Notes: generated from the letters alone by a model not told the origin. A DNA stretch of 50,462 nucleotides from Armatimonadota bacterium (GCA_026392155.1 JAPLCP010000056.1:1-50462), one strand, 5' to 3'. Positions 5,959 through 15,260 are shown, counted from the stretch's first letter. A program made the numbers and translations.

Positions 5959-8035
5959 CGCTTAACATCACCATTCCCAAAGATTCGACCGCAATACCGG
6001 CAGTGATCTCGGCATAAGAGAGTACGATGAGCGTGGGCACGCTTCGCTCGATTAACGGGCGTATCGCACTTCTGAGCCGAGGGGCGCACATGAGCAAGGG
6101 CAGGTGACCTGCCGCCGCCATGCGCTCCGCCTGCCGGCGGATCGCGGAACCCAGACGTTGCTGAGTAATTGGATCCAGTGTGATCTGCGTACCGACGTCG
6201 TTGCGTCGGAGGTTATCCATTAAAGTCTGCTCCACGGTGGGATGCAGGGTCATGCAGTACAGGCGACCATCGGCCTCCACATACTGATGTGTCAGTTGAC
6301 GCGACAGTCGGAAGCGGACATGCTCTGCCAGGACTTCCGGATCGCGCGTGCTCGCTGCCGCGTCCGAAAGTGCCTCTAAGATCGAGGTGAGGTCTCGAAT
6401 CGAGACCCGATCTCGCAGGAGAATCTGCAAGACCTTCTGCACCTGACCCAGGCTCATCAAGCCTGGCACTAGCTCGTCTACCACAGCCGGTGAGCTGCGG
6501 CGGACATTGTCCACCAGGGACTGCACATCTTGGCGGCTCAGGATTTCGGAGGCGTGCCGCCGAAGTTGCTCCATCAAGTGCGTTACCAGTATATTTATCG
6601 GGTCAACTACCGTATAACCAGAGACCTCCGCCATTTTTCTTTGATTGGCCGCGATCCAGACCGCCGGAACACCGAAGGCCGGGTCCTGTGTAGGCGTCCC
6701 TGGCAGAGGCTGAACCTCGCCGCCGCCTTCAAGCGCGAGGAACTGACCGGGCATCAGCTCGCTGCCACCGATCTCCTGGCCGCGCATGCGGAAGACGTAC
6801 TGATTGCCGACACGCAGGCGAAGATTGTCGCGGACGCGGATGGGGGGGACAATCATCCCGAGCTCGGTAGCTATCTGCCGTCGCGCCGCGGTCACGCGGT
6901 CTAGTAAATCGCCGCCTTGTTTGGGGTCGGCGAGACAGAGAAGCGCGTAGCCCAGCTCGATCTCTAAGGGGTCCACCGTCAGGAGATCGTTGAGGTTCTC
7001 AGGAGCCTTGGGAGCGGCGGGAGGCGCAGGTGGCGGCGCATCGCGCTTGACCTGGAGGCGGTAGCCGTAGAAGGCCACAGCACCGGCGAGCAGGGCAAAG
7101 GGGATTTTAGGAAGTCCCGGAGCCATTCCCAGAAAGAACAGAGCGCCCGATGAGATATAGAGTGCGTGCGGGTGAGCCATGACCTGCTGGCTGAGCTCTT
7201 TACTCAGGTTCGACTCACTCGCGGTTCGGGTCACCAGAAGGCCCGAGGCGGCGGAGATTAAGAGTGCGGGGATCTGGGTGACAATTCCCTCACCCACCGT
7301 TAAAATCGTGTAGCTCTGGATGGCTGCCGTGATGTCCATCCCACGCTGGAGGATTCCTATGCCAAAGCCACCTAAGATATTGATGACAATCATCACCACG
7401 GAGGCAATGGCATCACCACGGACGAACTTACTGGCACCGTCCATGGCTCCGTAGAAGTCCGCCTCACGGGAGACATCTTGCCGGCGCTGGCGGGCCGTGA
7501 CCTCATCAATAGCCCCCGAGTTGAGCTCTGCATCAATGGCCATCTGCTTACCCGGCATGGCGTCTAGGGTAAAGCGGGCGGCGACTTCGGCGACGCGGCC
7601 TGAACCGCTGGTGATAACCACGAACTGAATCACCACCAGAACGATAAAGACCACGATCCCCACGACAAAGTTGCCGCCGATCACAAACGTTCCAAATGCT
7701 GCAATCACCGAGCCCGCGTGGCCTGTTCCTAAGATCAGACGGGTCGCGGAGACATTGAGCGCGAGCCGGAAAAGCGTGACGAGCAGCAGCAGAGACGGAA
7801 AGCTAGAGAACTCCAGAGACTTCTTGATGTAAAATGTCATCATCAAGACCCCGAGGGCCAGGGTGATATTGAGCGCTAGCAAGATATCCAGCCCCCAAGT
7901 AGGGAGTGGGACAACCAGCATCAGGATAATGCTGACGGCGGCAATGGCGGCGGCTCCCTCGGAGAAGATGCTGCGACCCAGGCGGGTGAGCCCTTCTTTC
8001 GAGAGAATAGACGGTTTGGACAGAATCGTGGCCAC
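5939..8035 (-). CDS. flhA: FlhA, export gate protein
   Basis: This 698-residue protein has the length and architecture of FlhA: about eight N-terminal transmembrane helices (to about residue 330), the conserved FHIPEP-type cytoplasmic loop region (ARFTLDAMPGKQMAIDAELN) and a C-terminal cytoplasmic domain that forms the nonameric docking ring for chaperone-substrate complexes. The predicted start is a GTG at 8035, three bases after the TAA of flhB begins, and the SD is weak. The C-terminus overlaps the flhF start. All neighbours are export-apparatus genes. Confidence 0.97.
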   Translation of the reverse strand: MATILSKPSILSKEGLTRLGRSIFSEGAAAIAAVSIILMLVVPLPTWGLDILLALNITLALGVLMMTFYIKKSLEFSSFPSLLLLVTLFRLALNVSATRLILGTGHAGSVIAAFGTFVIGGNFVVGIVVFIVLVVIQFVVITSGSGRVAEVAARFTLDAMPGKQMAIDAELNSGAIDEVTARQRRQDVSREADFYGAMDGASKFVRGDAIASVVMIVINILGGFGIGILQRGMDITAAIQSYTILTVGEGIVTQIPALLISAASGLLVTRTASESNLSKELSQQVMAHPHALYISSGALFFLGMAPGLPKIPFALLAGAVAFYGYRLQVKRDAPPPAPPAAPKAPENLNDLLTVDPLEIELGYALLCLADPKQGGDLLDRVTAARRQIATELGMIVPPIRVRDNLRLRVGNQYVFRMRGQEIGGSELMPGQFLALEGGGEVQPLPGTPTQDPAFGVPAVWIAANQRKMAEVSGYTVVDPINILVTHLMEQLRRHASEILSRQDVQSLVDNVRRSSPAVVDELVPGLMSLGQVQKVLQILLRDRVSIRDLTSILEALSDAAASTRDPEVLAEHVRFRLSRQLTHQYVEADGRLYCMTLHPTVEQTLMDNLRRNDVGTQITLDPITQQRLGSAIRRQAERMAAAGHLPLLMCAPRLRSAIRPLIERSVPTLIVLSYAEITAGIAVESLGMVMLSDENPTV

Positions 8036-9139
8036 TTAGAGTTGTTCTCTTTCTGCGGAGGCGGCGGGAGTTGGGGTAGGGCGCGGTCCTAGCTGGGCCT
8101 GACCGAGCCGCCAGAGCATGGCGAGCACTTCGGCAACGCCACGGTAGAGGTCGGCAGGGATCTCGTCGCCAATCTCGGCCTGTGCGAAGAGGGCACGGGC
8201 AAGGGGCGGGTTTTCGAGGACGGGAACATGGTTTTCTTTGGCGATCTCACGGATGCGCAGGGCGATCTTGTCCTGGCCCTTGGCGATCACGCGGGGAGCG
8301 CCCGGCTGGCCGGGCTTGTAGAGCAGTGCGACGGCAAAGTGGGTTGGGTTGGTGATGACCACGGTGGCTTTGGGCACTTCGGACATCATGCGGCGGCGGG
8401 AGAACTCGCGCTGGCGCTGGCGGATGCGCTGGCGAGTCTCTGGGCTACCCTCCGCATCCTTCATCTCGTCCTTGACCTCTTGCTTGGTCATCTTCATAGA
8501 CTTTTCGTGCTGGTAGCGCTGCCAGGCGTAGTCTAAAACTGCGATCACAAGAAGAGTCTGCACCATCTTCATCCCGAGCTCGTGGGTCATCTTCCCCACC
8601 GTGGGGCCGATCTCGTGGGGATCGTTTTGGACTAATCGTAGGAAGCTTGCCGCGTTCTGGTTGATGTAGCTCCAGCCTGCCTGGCCTACCAGCGCGACTT
8701 TGGCAAGTCCTTTGCCAATCTCCATAAAGGCATGGGGGGAAAAGAGACGCTTCGTGCCTTGGAGAAGATCTATCCGGCTTGCCTTAGCATTGAGTAGTGT
8801 GGGGGTAAAGGTAAGCCCGACCTGAAGAATATTGATCCCAACCGCCAGGCCCATCGCGGTGAGCATCGGGACCATCGTGAGCTGCCCGACATTGCGAAAC
8901 AGATCGCCCGCTAGCTCCAGGAGCTTCTCAGGGCCGGTCTTGATCGTCAGCAGAGAAAAACTCTTAAGAAAGAACGTGGTGACGGCCTCTCCCATTTTGG
9001 GAAGCAGGGCGGGGGCTCCACTAAACAGGCTGAGCAATACCACGCTACTAACTAGATCGGAGCTACGGGCGACCTGGCCTTCTTCACGGGCTTTTTTGCG
9101 ACGTTTTGCTGTTGCTGGCTCTGTTTTATCTTCAGACAT
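8036..9139 (-). CDS. flhB: FlhB, export switch protein
   Basis: This 367-residue protein starts MSEDKTEPATAKRRKKAREE, the typical FlhB amphipathic leader, followed by four transmembrane segments. The cytoplasmic domain carries the autocleavage motif NPTH (about residues 264-267). FlhB cleaves itself between N and P and, with FliK, switches export from rod/hook to filament substrates. The stop is immediately next to the flhA start. FliK at 15712 and FlgE at 14001 are the relevant partners in this cluster. Confidence 0.97.
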   Translation of the reverse strand: MSEDKTEPATAKRRKKAREEGQVARSSDLVSSVVLLSLFSGAPALLPKMGEAVTTFFLKSFSLLTIKTGPEKLLELAGDLFRNVGQLTMVPMLTAMGLAVGINILQVGLTFTPTLLNAKASRIDLLQGTKRLFSPHAFMEIGKGLAKVALVGQAGWSYINQNAASFLRLVQNDPHEIGPTVGKMTHELGMKMVQTLLVIAVLDYAWQRYQHEKSMKMTKQEVKDEMKDAEGSPETRQRIRQRQREFSRRRMMSEVPKATVVITNPTHFAVALLYKPGQPGAPRVIAKGQDKIALRIREIAKENHVPVLENPPLARALFAQAEIGDEIPADLYRGVAEVLAMLWRLGQAQLGPRPTPTPAASAEREQL

Positions 9140-9151
9140 GGTGTTTTATCT

Positions 9152-9934
9152 CTAGCCCTTCAGAATCCGTAGCGCACTCAGCAGGACACTGCCAAAGTCC
9201 GCGAAGATCAGCGCGAGCGCATTGCCGATGGAGGGAAGCGCGGTCGAGAGTGTCAGAAGAGCGAGCAGGGCTTTCACTGGCATGCTCAGCATCAGCACGT
9301 TGAACTGTGGCAGTGTACGGTTGACAATGCTCAGGGCCATCTCGCTCATAAAGAGAGTGACGCCTACCGGCGCGGCGATCTGAATCGAGAGCCAGATTGC
9401 CTTGACCAAGAAGCTAAACCAGTCGTCCACGCTTCCCACCCCAAGAACCAGGGCACCAGGTGGGCTGATCCTAAAGCTCTCCGCCGCCGCTTGTAGAACA
9501 ATGGCGTGGCCGTTGACGGCCAAGAAAAGCATCCCGGCGAGAATGTACTTCAGGTTTCCCAGAGGCCCGCCTCCCGCTTGAAACACGGGGTTGAAGAGCT
9601 GGGCCATCTGAAAGCCTGCCTGAACATCGAGCCACTCGCCTGCCATCTGCACACAGGAAAACATCAAAGAAGCGATCCAGCCTAGCGCAAGCCCAATCAT
9701 AAACTCTTTCACCAGCCCCGCTCCGAAGATCAAGATATTGCCCGGCTGTAGTGCGGGCATCAGGGGGGTCAGAATCAGGCTAAAGAGTGCCGCAAGCCCC
9801 ACACGAACTGGGGTGGGGATGCTGTGGCTGGAGAGCAGAGGAGCGGAGAAGAGCACCCCACCCAGTCGTGCAAAGATCAGGAGCGCGGTAATAAAGCGCC
9901 CTTGGGTTATCTCCAGCCAGAAAGAAAGATCCAT
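9152..9934 (-). CDS. fliR: FliR, export gate membrane protein
   Basis: This 260-residue protein is highly hydrophobic with about six transmembrane helices. Conserved FliR features include ALLIFARLGGVLFSAPLLSS near the N-terminus and VQAGFQMAQLFNP in the middle. FliR completes the FliP5Q4R1 export gate at the base of the basal body. It starts with ATG at 9934, 9 nt after fliQ, and is followed 12 nt later by flhB. Confidence 0.96.
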   Translation of the reverse strand: MDLSFWLEITQGRFITALLIFARLGGVLFSAPLLSSHSIPTPVRVGLAALFSLILTPLMPALQPGNILIFGAGLVKEFMIGLALGWIASLMFSCVQMAGEWLDVQAGFQMAQLFNPVFQAGGGPLGNLKYILAGMLFLAVNGHAIVLQAAAESFRISPPGALVLGVGSVDDWFSFLVKAIWLSIQIAAPVGVTLFMSEMALSIVNRTLPQFNVLMLSMPVKALLALLTLSTALPSIGNALALIFADFGSVLLSALRILKG

Positions 9935-9943
9935 AGTCGTAGG

Positions 9944-10216
9944 TTACTTGTGCAGAATCGTCGGAAGCTCAAGAAAGATATTGCGACCGTAGTCCACAAG
10001 CTTGATCAGCATCCAGCCACCGCTCACCGCGAGGGCTCCTAAGAGGGCACCGACTTTCGGGACAAAAGACATGGATTGCTCTTGGATCTGGGTGGCTGCC
10101 TGGAAGATACTGATGGTGGAGCCAATCGCCAGGGTGGCTGCGATCAGGGGAGTGATCACCTCCATGGCGATTGCCAGACACTGCTGGATATAGGTATAGG
10201 CTTGTTCTTGGCTCAT
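9944..10216 (-). CDS. fliQ: FliQ, export gate membrane protein
   Basis: This 90-residue protein has two transmembrane helices and the conserved core GSTISIFQAATQIQEQSMSFVPK, the FliQ/SctS signature in which QAATQIQE forms the gate loop. Length and position between fliP and fliR match the canonical order. Confidence 0.96.
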   Translation of the reverse strand: MSQEQAYTYIQQCLAIAMEVITPLIAATLAIGSTISIFQAATQIQEQSMSFVPKVGALLGALAVSGGWMLIKLVDYGRNIFLELPTILHK

Positions 10217-10234
10217 AATCGTTTGTCTTTCTGC

Positions 10235-11026
10235 TTAAAAGCTCAGTGCCAGTCCACGGGCCAGCAAGTGCCAGCCGTCTATGAGCACGAAGAGCAAGAT
10301 CTTAAAGGGAAGGGCGATCTGCATCGGGGGAACCATCATCATTCCCATGCTCATCAGGATCATGCTCACAATTAAATCAATGACCAAAAACGGGAGCATG
10401 ATGATAAAGCCCATCATAAAGGCTGTCTTAAGCTCACTGATCACAAAGGCGGGGATAATCACATAGGTGGGGACATCGCGCACCGTGCCGGGGCTGGGGA
10501 TTCGGCTCATCTCCACAAAGAGCGCGAGGTCGGACTCACGGGTCTGGCGGAGCATGAAGCTGCGGATCGGGGGGACGGCTTTCTCAACGGCTTGGTCGGC
10601 GGAGAGCTGCTTGGCTAGGTAGGGCTGGAGAGCATTCGTATTCATGTCCGCAAGCGTCGGCTGCATCGTAAAGAAGGTCAGGCAGAGCGCCAGGCCCATC
10701 AGGACTTGGTTAGGCGGGAGCTGCTGGGTTCCAATGGCGGAGCGGGTAAGCCCAAGCACGATGACGATTCGTGTGAACGAGGTCATCATCATCATGATGC
10801 CTGGTGCGACAGCGAGAACCGTGAGCATCCCCAGCATCTGGAGCGACTGGCCCATCTCCTGGGGCTGGTTGGCATTGGGCAGCTTCACCGCGACCGGGAT
10901 ACCAGTCATCGGAGCGCCCGTACTTGCTGCTTTGGTCTGGGCAAAGGCCACTCCCAGAGAGCAGAGCAGAAGAAGAGCGCCCAAGAGCGCTCTTCCTATA
11001 GCTGTCCGCTGGGTTAGCGAGACCAT
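10235..11026 (-). CDS. fliP: FliP, export gate membrane protein
   Basis: This 263-residue protein has a cleavable signal peptide (about residues 1-30, ending in a GVAFAQ-type site), as is usual for FliP. It then shows MMMMTSFTRIVIVLGLTRSAIG and GFIIMLPFLVIDLIV, both strongly conserved. FliP forms the pentameric core of the export gate. Its ATG at 11026 lies 13 nt inside the 3' end of fliO, so the two are probably coupled. Confidence 0.97.
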   Translation of the reverse strand: MVSLTQRTAIGRALLGALLLLCSLGVAFAQTKAASTGAPMTGIPVAVKLPNANQPQEMGQSLQMLGMLTVLAVAPGIMMMMTSFTRIVIVLGLTRSAIGTQQLPPNQVLMGLALCLTFFTMQPTLADMNTNALQPYLAKQLSADQAVEKAVPPIRSFMLRQTRESDLALFVEMSRIPSPGTVRDVPTYVIIPAFVISELKTAFMMGFIIMLPFLVIDLIVSMILMSMGMMMVPPMQIALPFKILLFVLIDGWHLLARGLALSF

Positions 11027-11999
11027 CGTCCGTCTCCTGTTGCACTGTTCTCACCCGCGGCGCGGAAGAGGGAGCTGCCACGGCTGGCTCCCGCAAGCAT
11101 GCGCTCTTCCTCATCGTCGTCCAGCTCGGCGATCGTGCGGTTGGGGCGGACCTGCTGAATACGGTACTCGCTGGCAACCGTGGGCTCCTCTTGAGCACGG
11201 AGCCTGTCCAAGATACCAGAAAAGCGGTCTTCGGTTACCACGGGACGCGGGGTGCGGATCGCGGGCTCCGGTGAGGACTTCACGTTCACGCGCGCTCCTC
11301 GGGTCTCCATCTCACGAATCGCCTCGGTCAGGGGAGCGGGGAGGGCGCTGGTCATCGTGCTTGTAGCGCTTCCCTTGGTCAGGTCGGTGACTAAGTTCAG
11401 GTTCTGCGGGGACGAGCCCACCAGAAGCACACGCTCGGCGTAGCACACGACATAGAGAACCTGCTGGGGGCTCAGGTGGAGCTTCTCTATCACTTGCAGG
11501 CGGGCATCGTTGCGGTCGCGGTCGGCGCTACCGGCTTTGGGAAGGCCGATGCCACGGCGGCGGAGCTTGCGCCAGCCCAAGGCGGAGAAGACCATCAGGC
11601 CAATCACACCTCCAAGCTTCATGCCTACGTCCTGAAGCATGGCTTTAGGATTGGTATTGGCTGTACTAACGGGAGCAACATAGCCCGCCAGCGCCTGCGC
11701 TTCGGGGTCCACAGGCTTCTTGGCATCGGAAGCGGGAGTGTCCGCCGCGACCGGGCTTGCTACTGGAGCAGGGCTAGGAGCCTGAGCCGGCGTCGCGACA
11801 GCTACAGGGGTGGCGGCAACGGGGGCTGGCGCGGCCTGAGTGACAGTGGGAGCGGCCTGAGTGACAGTAGGAGCGGCTTGAGGCTTAGGAGCGGCTTGAG
11901 GCTTAGTTGAGGCTTAGAAGCGGTCGCTTTCTGTGCGTTGGCTGCAGAGGCCGCGAGCAAGAAAGAGAGAGAAAGAGTGGCTAGAGAGAGAGATTTCAT
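11014..11999 (-). CDS. fliO: FliO, with signal peptide separated from body by a frameshift
   Basis: The body (from about 11712 down) has one transmembrane helix (GGVIGLMVFSALGWRKLRR) and the FliO cytoplasmic fold (IEKLHLSPQQVLYVVCYAER, LLVGSSPQNLNLV). FliO helps FliP assemble. Upstream, an ATG at 11999 with a good AAGGA SD encodes a signal peptide (MKSLSLATLSLSFLL, then AASAANAQ) in a different frame. The frames meet in a Pro/Ala/Gln-rich tandem repeat. Comparison of repeat units shows 7 nt missing between 11906 and 11907; restoring them joins the frames. The FliO frame itself is open from about 11918, and a GTG at 11712 could be an internal start. This may be a true mutation, length variation at a repeat, or a sequencing error. 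Confidence 0.8.
11831..11918. repeat. Short tandem repeats inside fliO
   Basis: Two 21-bp units (11831-11851 and 11852-11872, starting GCGGCCTGAGTGACAGT) encode TVTQAAP on the minus strand. One 18-bp unit follows (11873-11890, starting GCGGCTTGAGGCTTAG, encoding KPQAAP), then a second copy and a third damaged copy missing 7 nt at the 11906/11907 junction. The array encodes a periplasmic Pro/Ala linker after the FliO signal peptide. Confidence 0.8.
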
Positions 12000-12032
12000 G
12001 AGAGGGAACCTTTCCTTAAACAGGCGAATGGA

Positions 12033-12410
12033 CTATCTTTGGGTGGGCAGTGGTGTGCCCAGCTCGGTGATGCGCACTCCGAAGTGCTCACCAATAACGA
12101 CGATCTCACCGCGGGCAATGCAGTGCCCATTGGCAAGGATATCAACGGGCTCACTGGCACTGCGCTGGAGCTCAATGAGAGCGCCAGGAGCCAGGAGCAT
12201 GATCTGACGAACCGGCATTTGAACGCACCCAATCTCCGCACTGACTCTCAGGCGAACATCCAGGAGATACTCCGGGGTATGCCCGAAGGGAGTTGCCCCG
12301 GTGCGGTGGGTGACCTCATGCTCTGTGAGGGGCTCTGCCGCAGCGATAGCGGCGATAGACTCGGCGGCTTCAAGCTCTGCACGAGGTTCTTGGGTGGCTG
12401 TAGTACTCAT
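12033..12410 (-). CDS. fliN: FliN, C-ring switch protein
   Basis: This 125-residue protein has an acidic, low-complexity N-terminal tail (about 1-45) and a C-terminal SpoA/CheC-type surface-presentation domain (LLDVRLRVSAEIGCVQMPVRQI, LLAPGALIELQRSASEPVDILANG, then RGEIVVIGEHFGVRITEL). FliN is a C-ring switch component that also docks FliH. Its ATG overlaps the fliM TGA (ATGA), so it is translationally coupled. Confidence 0.95.
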   Translation of the reverse strand: MSTTATQEPRAELEAAESIAAIAAAEPLTEHEVTHRTGATPFGHTPEYLLDVRLRVSAEIGCVQMPVRQIMLLAPGALIELQRSASEPVDILANGHCIARGEIVVIGEHFGVRITELGTPLPTQR

Positions 12411-13315
12411 CCGTTTCCTTTCTGCTTTGGCCCGGAGACAACCTCCAGAACCACGTTCTGTCCCGCAAGTGCGGCTCGTGCTCGGAGGAGCACATTATTA
12501 TCTAAAGTCAGATCAACCAAGTCCTCAGAGTGGCGATCGAGAGTGATCACATCTCCAAGCTGCAAGCTGGCCAAGGCATCAAGAGAGAACTCTGCCTGTC
12601 CCAGGATGGCGTGGATCTCTAGGGGGACATCCCCGAGGCGTGTACTGACATCTTCATAGGCGACTTTGTTTTCCGTCTGCTGGTAGGTAATTCCGAGCAG
12701 ATCACGCACGCTAGTGACAGAGAGAGAGAGATAGAGCGCACTCTCGATCGTTCCACACCGGAGAGGGCACTCGACCCGCATCCAGAGTGTGCCTGTGGCC
12801 TCCTCCTCGTCAGGATCGCCGGTTCCGTTCCCATCATTTAGCCGCAGAGTCGTCAGCTGGAAGGCGATACTGATCTGAATCAGCCACTCCGCCACCAGCT
12901 CCCGGAGCAGAGAGCGCTCCGAGGGCATCAGTTTCCTGTCTGCCTGGAGGCTCATCGGAGCCCCAAAGAGACGCTCGCAGAGGGCGGCGGCAAAGGGACG
13001 GGGCAGCGCTAGAGAGAGGCTCTGACCTTTTTCGGGGCCATAGACGGCATGGAAAATCTCCTCATCTCCCCGCCAGCGCTGATTCTGACTAACAATCAGT
13101 TGCTGAGGAGGAAGAAAGGCACAGGGCAGTCGTAGGATAGTGGTTAGCTCTCGCTGAAAATGAATGCCCCAGCGGGTGAGAACATTAAAAAAAGCACTTT
13201 GCTGCTCTTTATCCAACTGACCGACGCTGGGAAAGACGGCGACTACCACATCAGGAGTAGTATAGAGGCTCTTAAGAGCGGATCGCTCTTCTGAATTAAG
13301 GAGTTCCTGCGTCAT
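12407..13315 (-). CDS. fliM: FliM, C-ring switch protein
   Basis: This 302-residue protein has the FliM middle domain (residues about 45-200) and a C-terminal SpoA domain (RLGDVPLEIHAILGQAEFSLDAL, then LQLGDVITLDRHSED, NNVLLRARAALAGQNVVLEV). The N-terminus (MTQELLNSEERSALKSL) only loosely resembles the CheY-P-binding LSQxEIDALL motif. Shortness compared with the usual 330 residues and this divergence may affect CheY binding. No chemotaxis gene is in this window. The upstream SD is weak and A-rich. Confidence 0.9.
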   Translation of the reverse strand: MTQELLNSEERSALKSLYTTPDVVVAVFPSVGQLDKEQQSAFFNVLTRWGIHFQRELTTILRLPCAFLPPQQLIVSQNQRWRGDEEIFHAVYGPEKGQSLSLALPRPFAAALCERLFGAPMSLQADRKLMPSERSLLRELVAEWLIQISIAFQLTTLRLNDGNGTGDPDEEEATGTLWMRVECPLRCGTIESALYLSLSVTSVRDLLGITYQQTENKVAYEDVSTRLGDVPLEIHAILGQAEFSLDALASLQLGDVITLDRHSEDLVDLTLDNNVLLRARAALAGQNVVLEVVSGPKQKGNG

Positions 13316-13342
13316 GATCTTCTTTCTAAGGAGGCAATAAGC

Positions 13343-13807
13343 CTACTGCATGGCAAAGTTTTCAAGATAGACATTGCATAGATGAAGCTTAGGAATCAGC
13401 TTATCCATATCTTTCATAAGTTCTTCTTTGAGAGTATCTAAGCCATTTGGCTTACGAAGATCGCTAAAGCGCTTTTTCGAGATAAGACGAATAACGGCAT
13501 CCCTAAGGATGGGCTCGTAGGTCTTCATCTCCGTGGGCTCGACCTTTTCTTCGTAGCCTACGGCAATCAAGACCTTGGCATAGCGAAGACTCTCTGTTGG
13601 GACATCGGCTAAGTTGATGACCATATCTCCGAGAGGATGAATGGTAAGGGGAATACGAACCTCGGGCTCTCTTTTTCCTGCATGTTCGAGAGCTGTCGCA
13701 GAAGTCTGTTTACTGCGTAGGAGCCAACCTGTACCGACGGCAGCTCCAACGGAGCCTAGCACCGATGTTGCTACGAGAATGATAAGAGTCTTACCAGCAA
13801 GTGCCAT
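13343..13807 (-). CDS. fliL: FliL, stator-associated membrane protein
   Basis: I take the ATG at 13807, giving 154 residues, because AGGA lies upstream and the membrane helix (LIILVATSVLGSVGAAVGTGWLL) then lies next to the N-terminus as in other FliL proteins. A GTG at 13894 would add an unusual 29-residue polar tail. The periplasmic stomatin-like domain includes LGDMVINLAD, LRYAKVLIAVGYE, LRDAVIRLISKKRFSDL and the C-terminal VYLENFAMQ. FliL forms a ring around MotAB stators. It appears to start a new transcription unit after the flgE terminator. Confidence 0.92.
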   Translation of the reverse strand: MALAGKTLIILVATSVLGSVGAAVGTGWLLRSKQTSATALEHAGKREPEVRIPLTIHPLGDMVINLADVPTESLRYAKVLIAVGYEEKVEPTEMKTYEPILRDAVIRLISKKRFSDLRKPNGLDTLKEELMKDMDKLIPKLHLCNVYLENFAMQ

Positions 13808-13859
13808 TTCTTTGTTTCCTGATCCTTTTAAGTGGTGCGCTTTCGCGCTCCTGTGAGGA

Positions 13860-13887
13860 TTATCGCCATTGATAGGAACAAAGCTAA
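13860..13887 (-). promoter_or_regulatory. Weak candidate sigma-28-type promoter for the fliL operon
   Basis: On the minus strand, TTAG (13887-13884) is followed after 16 nt by GGCGATAA (13867-13860), one mismatch from the sigma-28 box GCCGATAA. It lies between the flgE terminator and the fliL ATG, where a promoter is expected, and would give a leader of about 45 nt. A GCGC-GAAA-GCGC tetraloop hairpin lies in this leader (13837-13848). Spacing is one base longer than in the other sites. Confidence 0.35.
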
Positions 13888-13921
13888 TAGACACCTTGGC
13901 TAATTTTGAAGCGCCAGGTGG

Positions 13922-13966
13922 ATAAGAAAAATAAGCAACCGGACTAGCGAGCAGTAATCCGGTTGC
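13922..13966 (-). terminator. Terminator after flgE
   Basis: GCAACCGGA (minus strand 13966-13958) pairs with TCCGGTTGC (13943-13935), a perfect 9-bp stem, followed on the minus strand by TTATTTTTCTTA. It lies 35 nt beyond the flgE stop and isolates flgE from the fliL operon. Confidence 0.92.
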
Positions 13967-14000
13967 TTCAGGAAGGATTGGTTTTTGAGAGAGTGAGAGG

Positions 14001-15221
14001 TTAGCGGATGATCTGCATCAGCTCTTGGAGCATCTGATCCGATGTAGAGATCACACGGGAGTTGGCCTGATAGCCACGCTGGGTGACGATCATGTCGGTG
14101 AACTCGCGGGTCAGATCTACGTTGGAGCCTTCAAGAAAGCCACTGCGGAGTGCGCCATGACTGCCATTGCCGGGGGCGTTGAAAACTGCTTCGCCCGAGT
14201 TGACTGAGGCGCGGAAGAGGGTATTGCCGACATTTTCAAGGCCATCAGTATTGGCAAATGTGGCGGTGGCGAGCTGGCCCAGAGACTTGGTCAAACCATT
14301 GCTAAAGACTCCAGCAATCTCCCCGTTCTCACGGATCGTCACCGAGGTGAGGGTTCCAGGAGCGAGCCCGTCTTGGGAGGCGAGCGAGGCGCTCGCGTTT
14401 TTGGCGACCTGGGTCATCCCTCCAACATTGAGATCGAAGTTCAGGCTACTGGTGGCTCCGCCCGCCCCAGTCAGGGAGAGAGTGAGAGGGAGCTTGCTGA
14501 GCTGAGGAGCGCCCGTGGCATCAAAAGTTAGGTTGGCAGAGCCGTTGACACTGACAGCACCATCGGGGCTACTGCCACTGACTGTCCAGGTGTTGCTGGT
14601 GGCGGACTTGGTGAGGCTAAGGCTCAGTGAGTGCGCCGCACCCAGCGAGTCGTAGACCGTCGCGGTGATCGGCTGGCTCTGTCCGGCGGGGATTCGCGAG
14701 TCCAGATTGCCGCCTAACGTGACATTGGATGTGGCGCGGGCCAGGCTTGCCGCTCCGACGGGAACTTTGACGGTGGAGGCAGGAGTGACGGTGCTACTGC
14801 CCGGAGCCGTGGCCAGAACCCGGAGCTTAGTGGCGAGCTGAACCAGGGAGCCATCGCTGTCAATTCCTAGGCTACCGTTGCGGGTCATGAAGATATTGGA
14901 GCCATCGGTGACACTCAGAAATCCATTGCCCTCTATAGCGACATCCAGATTGCGCCCTGTGTCTTGAAGCGTCCCTTGGGCGTAGTTGGTGTTCAGCGAC
15001 GAAACTGTGACACCGGATCCCATGGTTGAGGGGTTCGTTCCCCCGCGTGTTGCTGTGGTGGGAGTGGCAGGATGGATCGTCTGATTGAGCAGATCAGAGA
15101 ACTCTGCGGTGGAGCTTTTGAAGCCGATCGTATTCGCGTTGGCGATATTGTTACCGACGGCATCCATTCGTGTCTGGTGGGCGAGCATTCCGCTCACACC
15201 TGCTTGTAAGGCTGTAGTCAT
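14001..15221 (-). CDS. flgE: FlgE, flagellar hook protein
   Basis: This 406-residue protein has the N-terminal rod/hook signature (LQAGVSGMLAHQTRMDAVGNN, then IANANTIGFKSS), the domain YAQGTLQDTGRNLDVAIEGNG, a Ser/Thr/Gly-rich central hook domain and the C-terminal helix EGSNVDLTREFTDMIVTQRG, then YQANSRVISTSDQML. Length matches hook rather than rod proteins. It is exported before the FlhB/FliK switch. It has its own predicted promoter in the gap after flgD and its own terminator, so it seems to be a monocistronic unit inside the large cluster. Confidence 0.96.
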   Translation of the reverse strand: MTTALQAGVSGMLAHQTRMDAVGNNIANANTIGFKSSTAEFSDLLNQTIHPATPTTATRGGTNPSTMGSGVTVSSLNTNYAQGTLQDTGRNLDVAIEGNGFLSVTDGSNIFMTRNGSLGIDSDGSLVQLATKLRVLATAPGSSTVTPASTVKVPVGAASLARATSNVTLGGNLDSRIPAGQSQPITATVYDSLGAAHSLSLSLTKSATSNTWTVSGSSPDGAVSVNGSANLTFDATGAPQLSKLPLTLSLTGAGGATSSLNFDLNVGGMTQVAKNASASLASQDGLAPGTLTSVTIRENGEIAGVFSNGLTKSLGQLATATFANTDGLENVGNTLFRASVNSGEAVFNAPGNGSHGALRSGFLEGSNVDLTREFTDMIVTQRGYQANSRVISTSDQMLQELMQIIR

Positions 15222-15260
15222 TGTTGTAAGTGATTTCCTTTTCTCTTCGCTACAATTTAG

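Noticed and set aside
13808-13894. Upstream GTG start for FliL at 13894
   Set aside because: It would add a 29-residue polar tail before the membrane helix and lies upstream of the candidate promoter; ATG 13807 has an AGGA SD.
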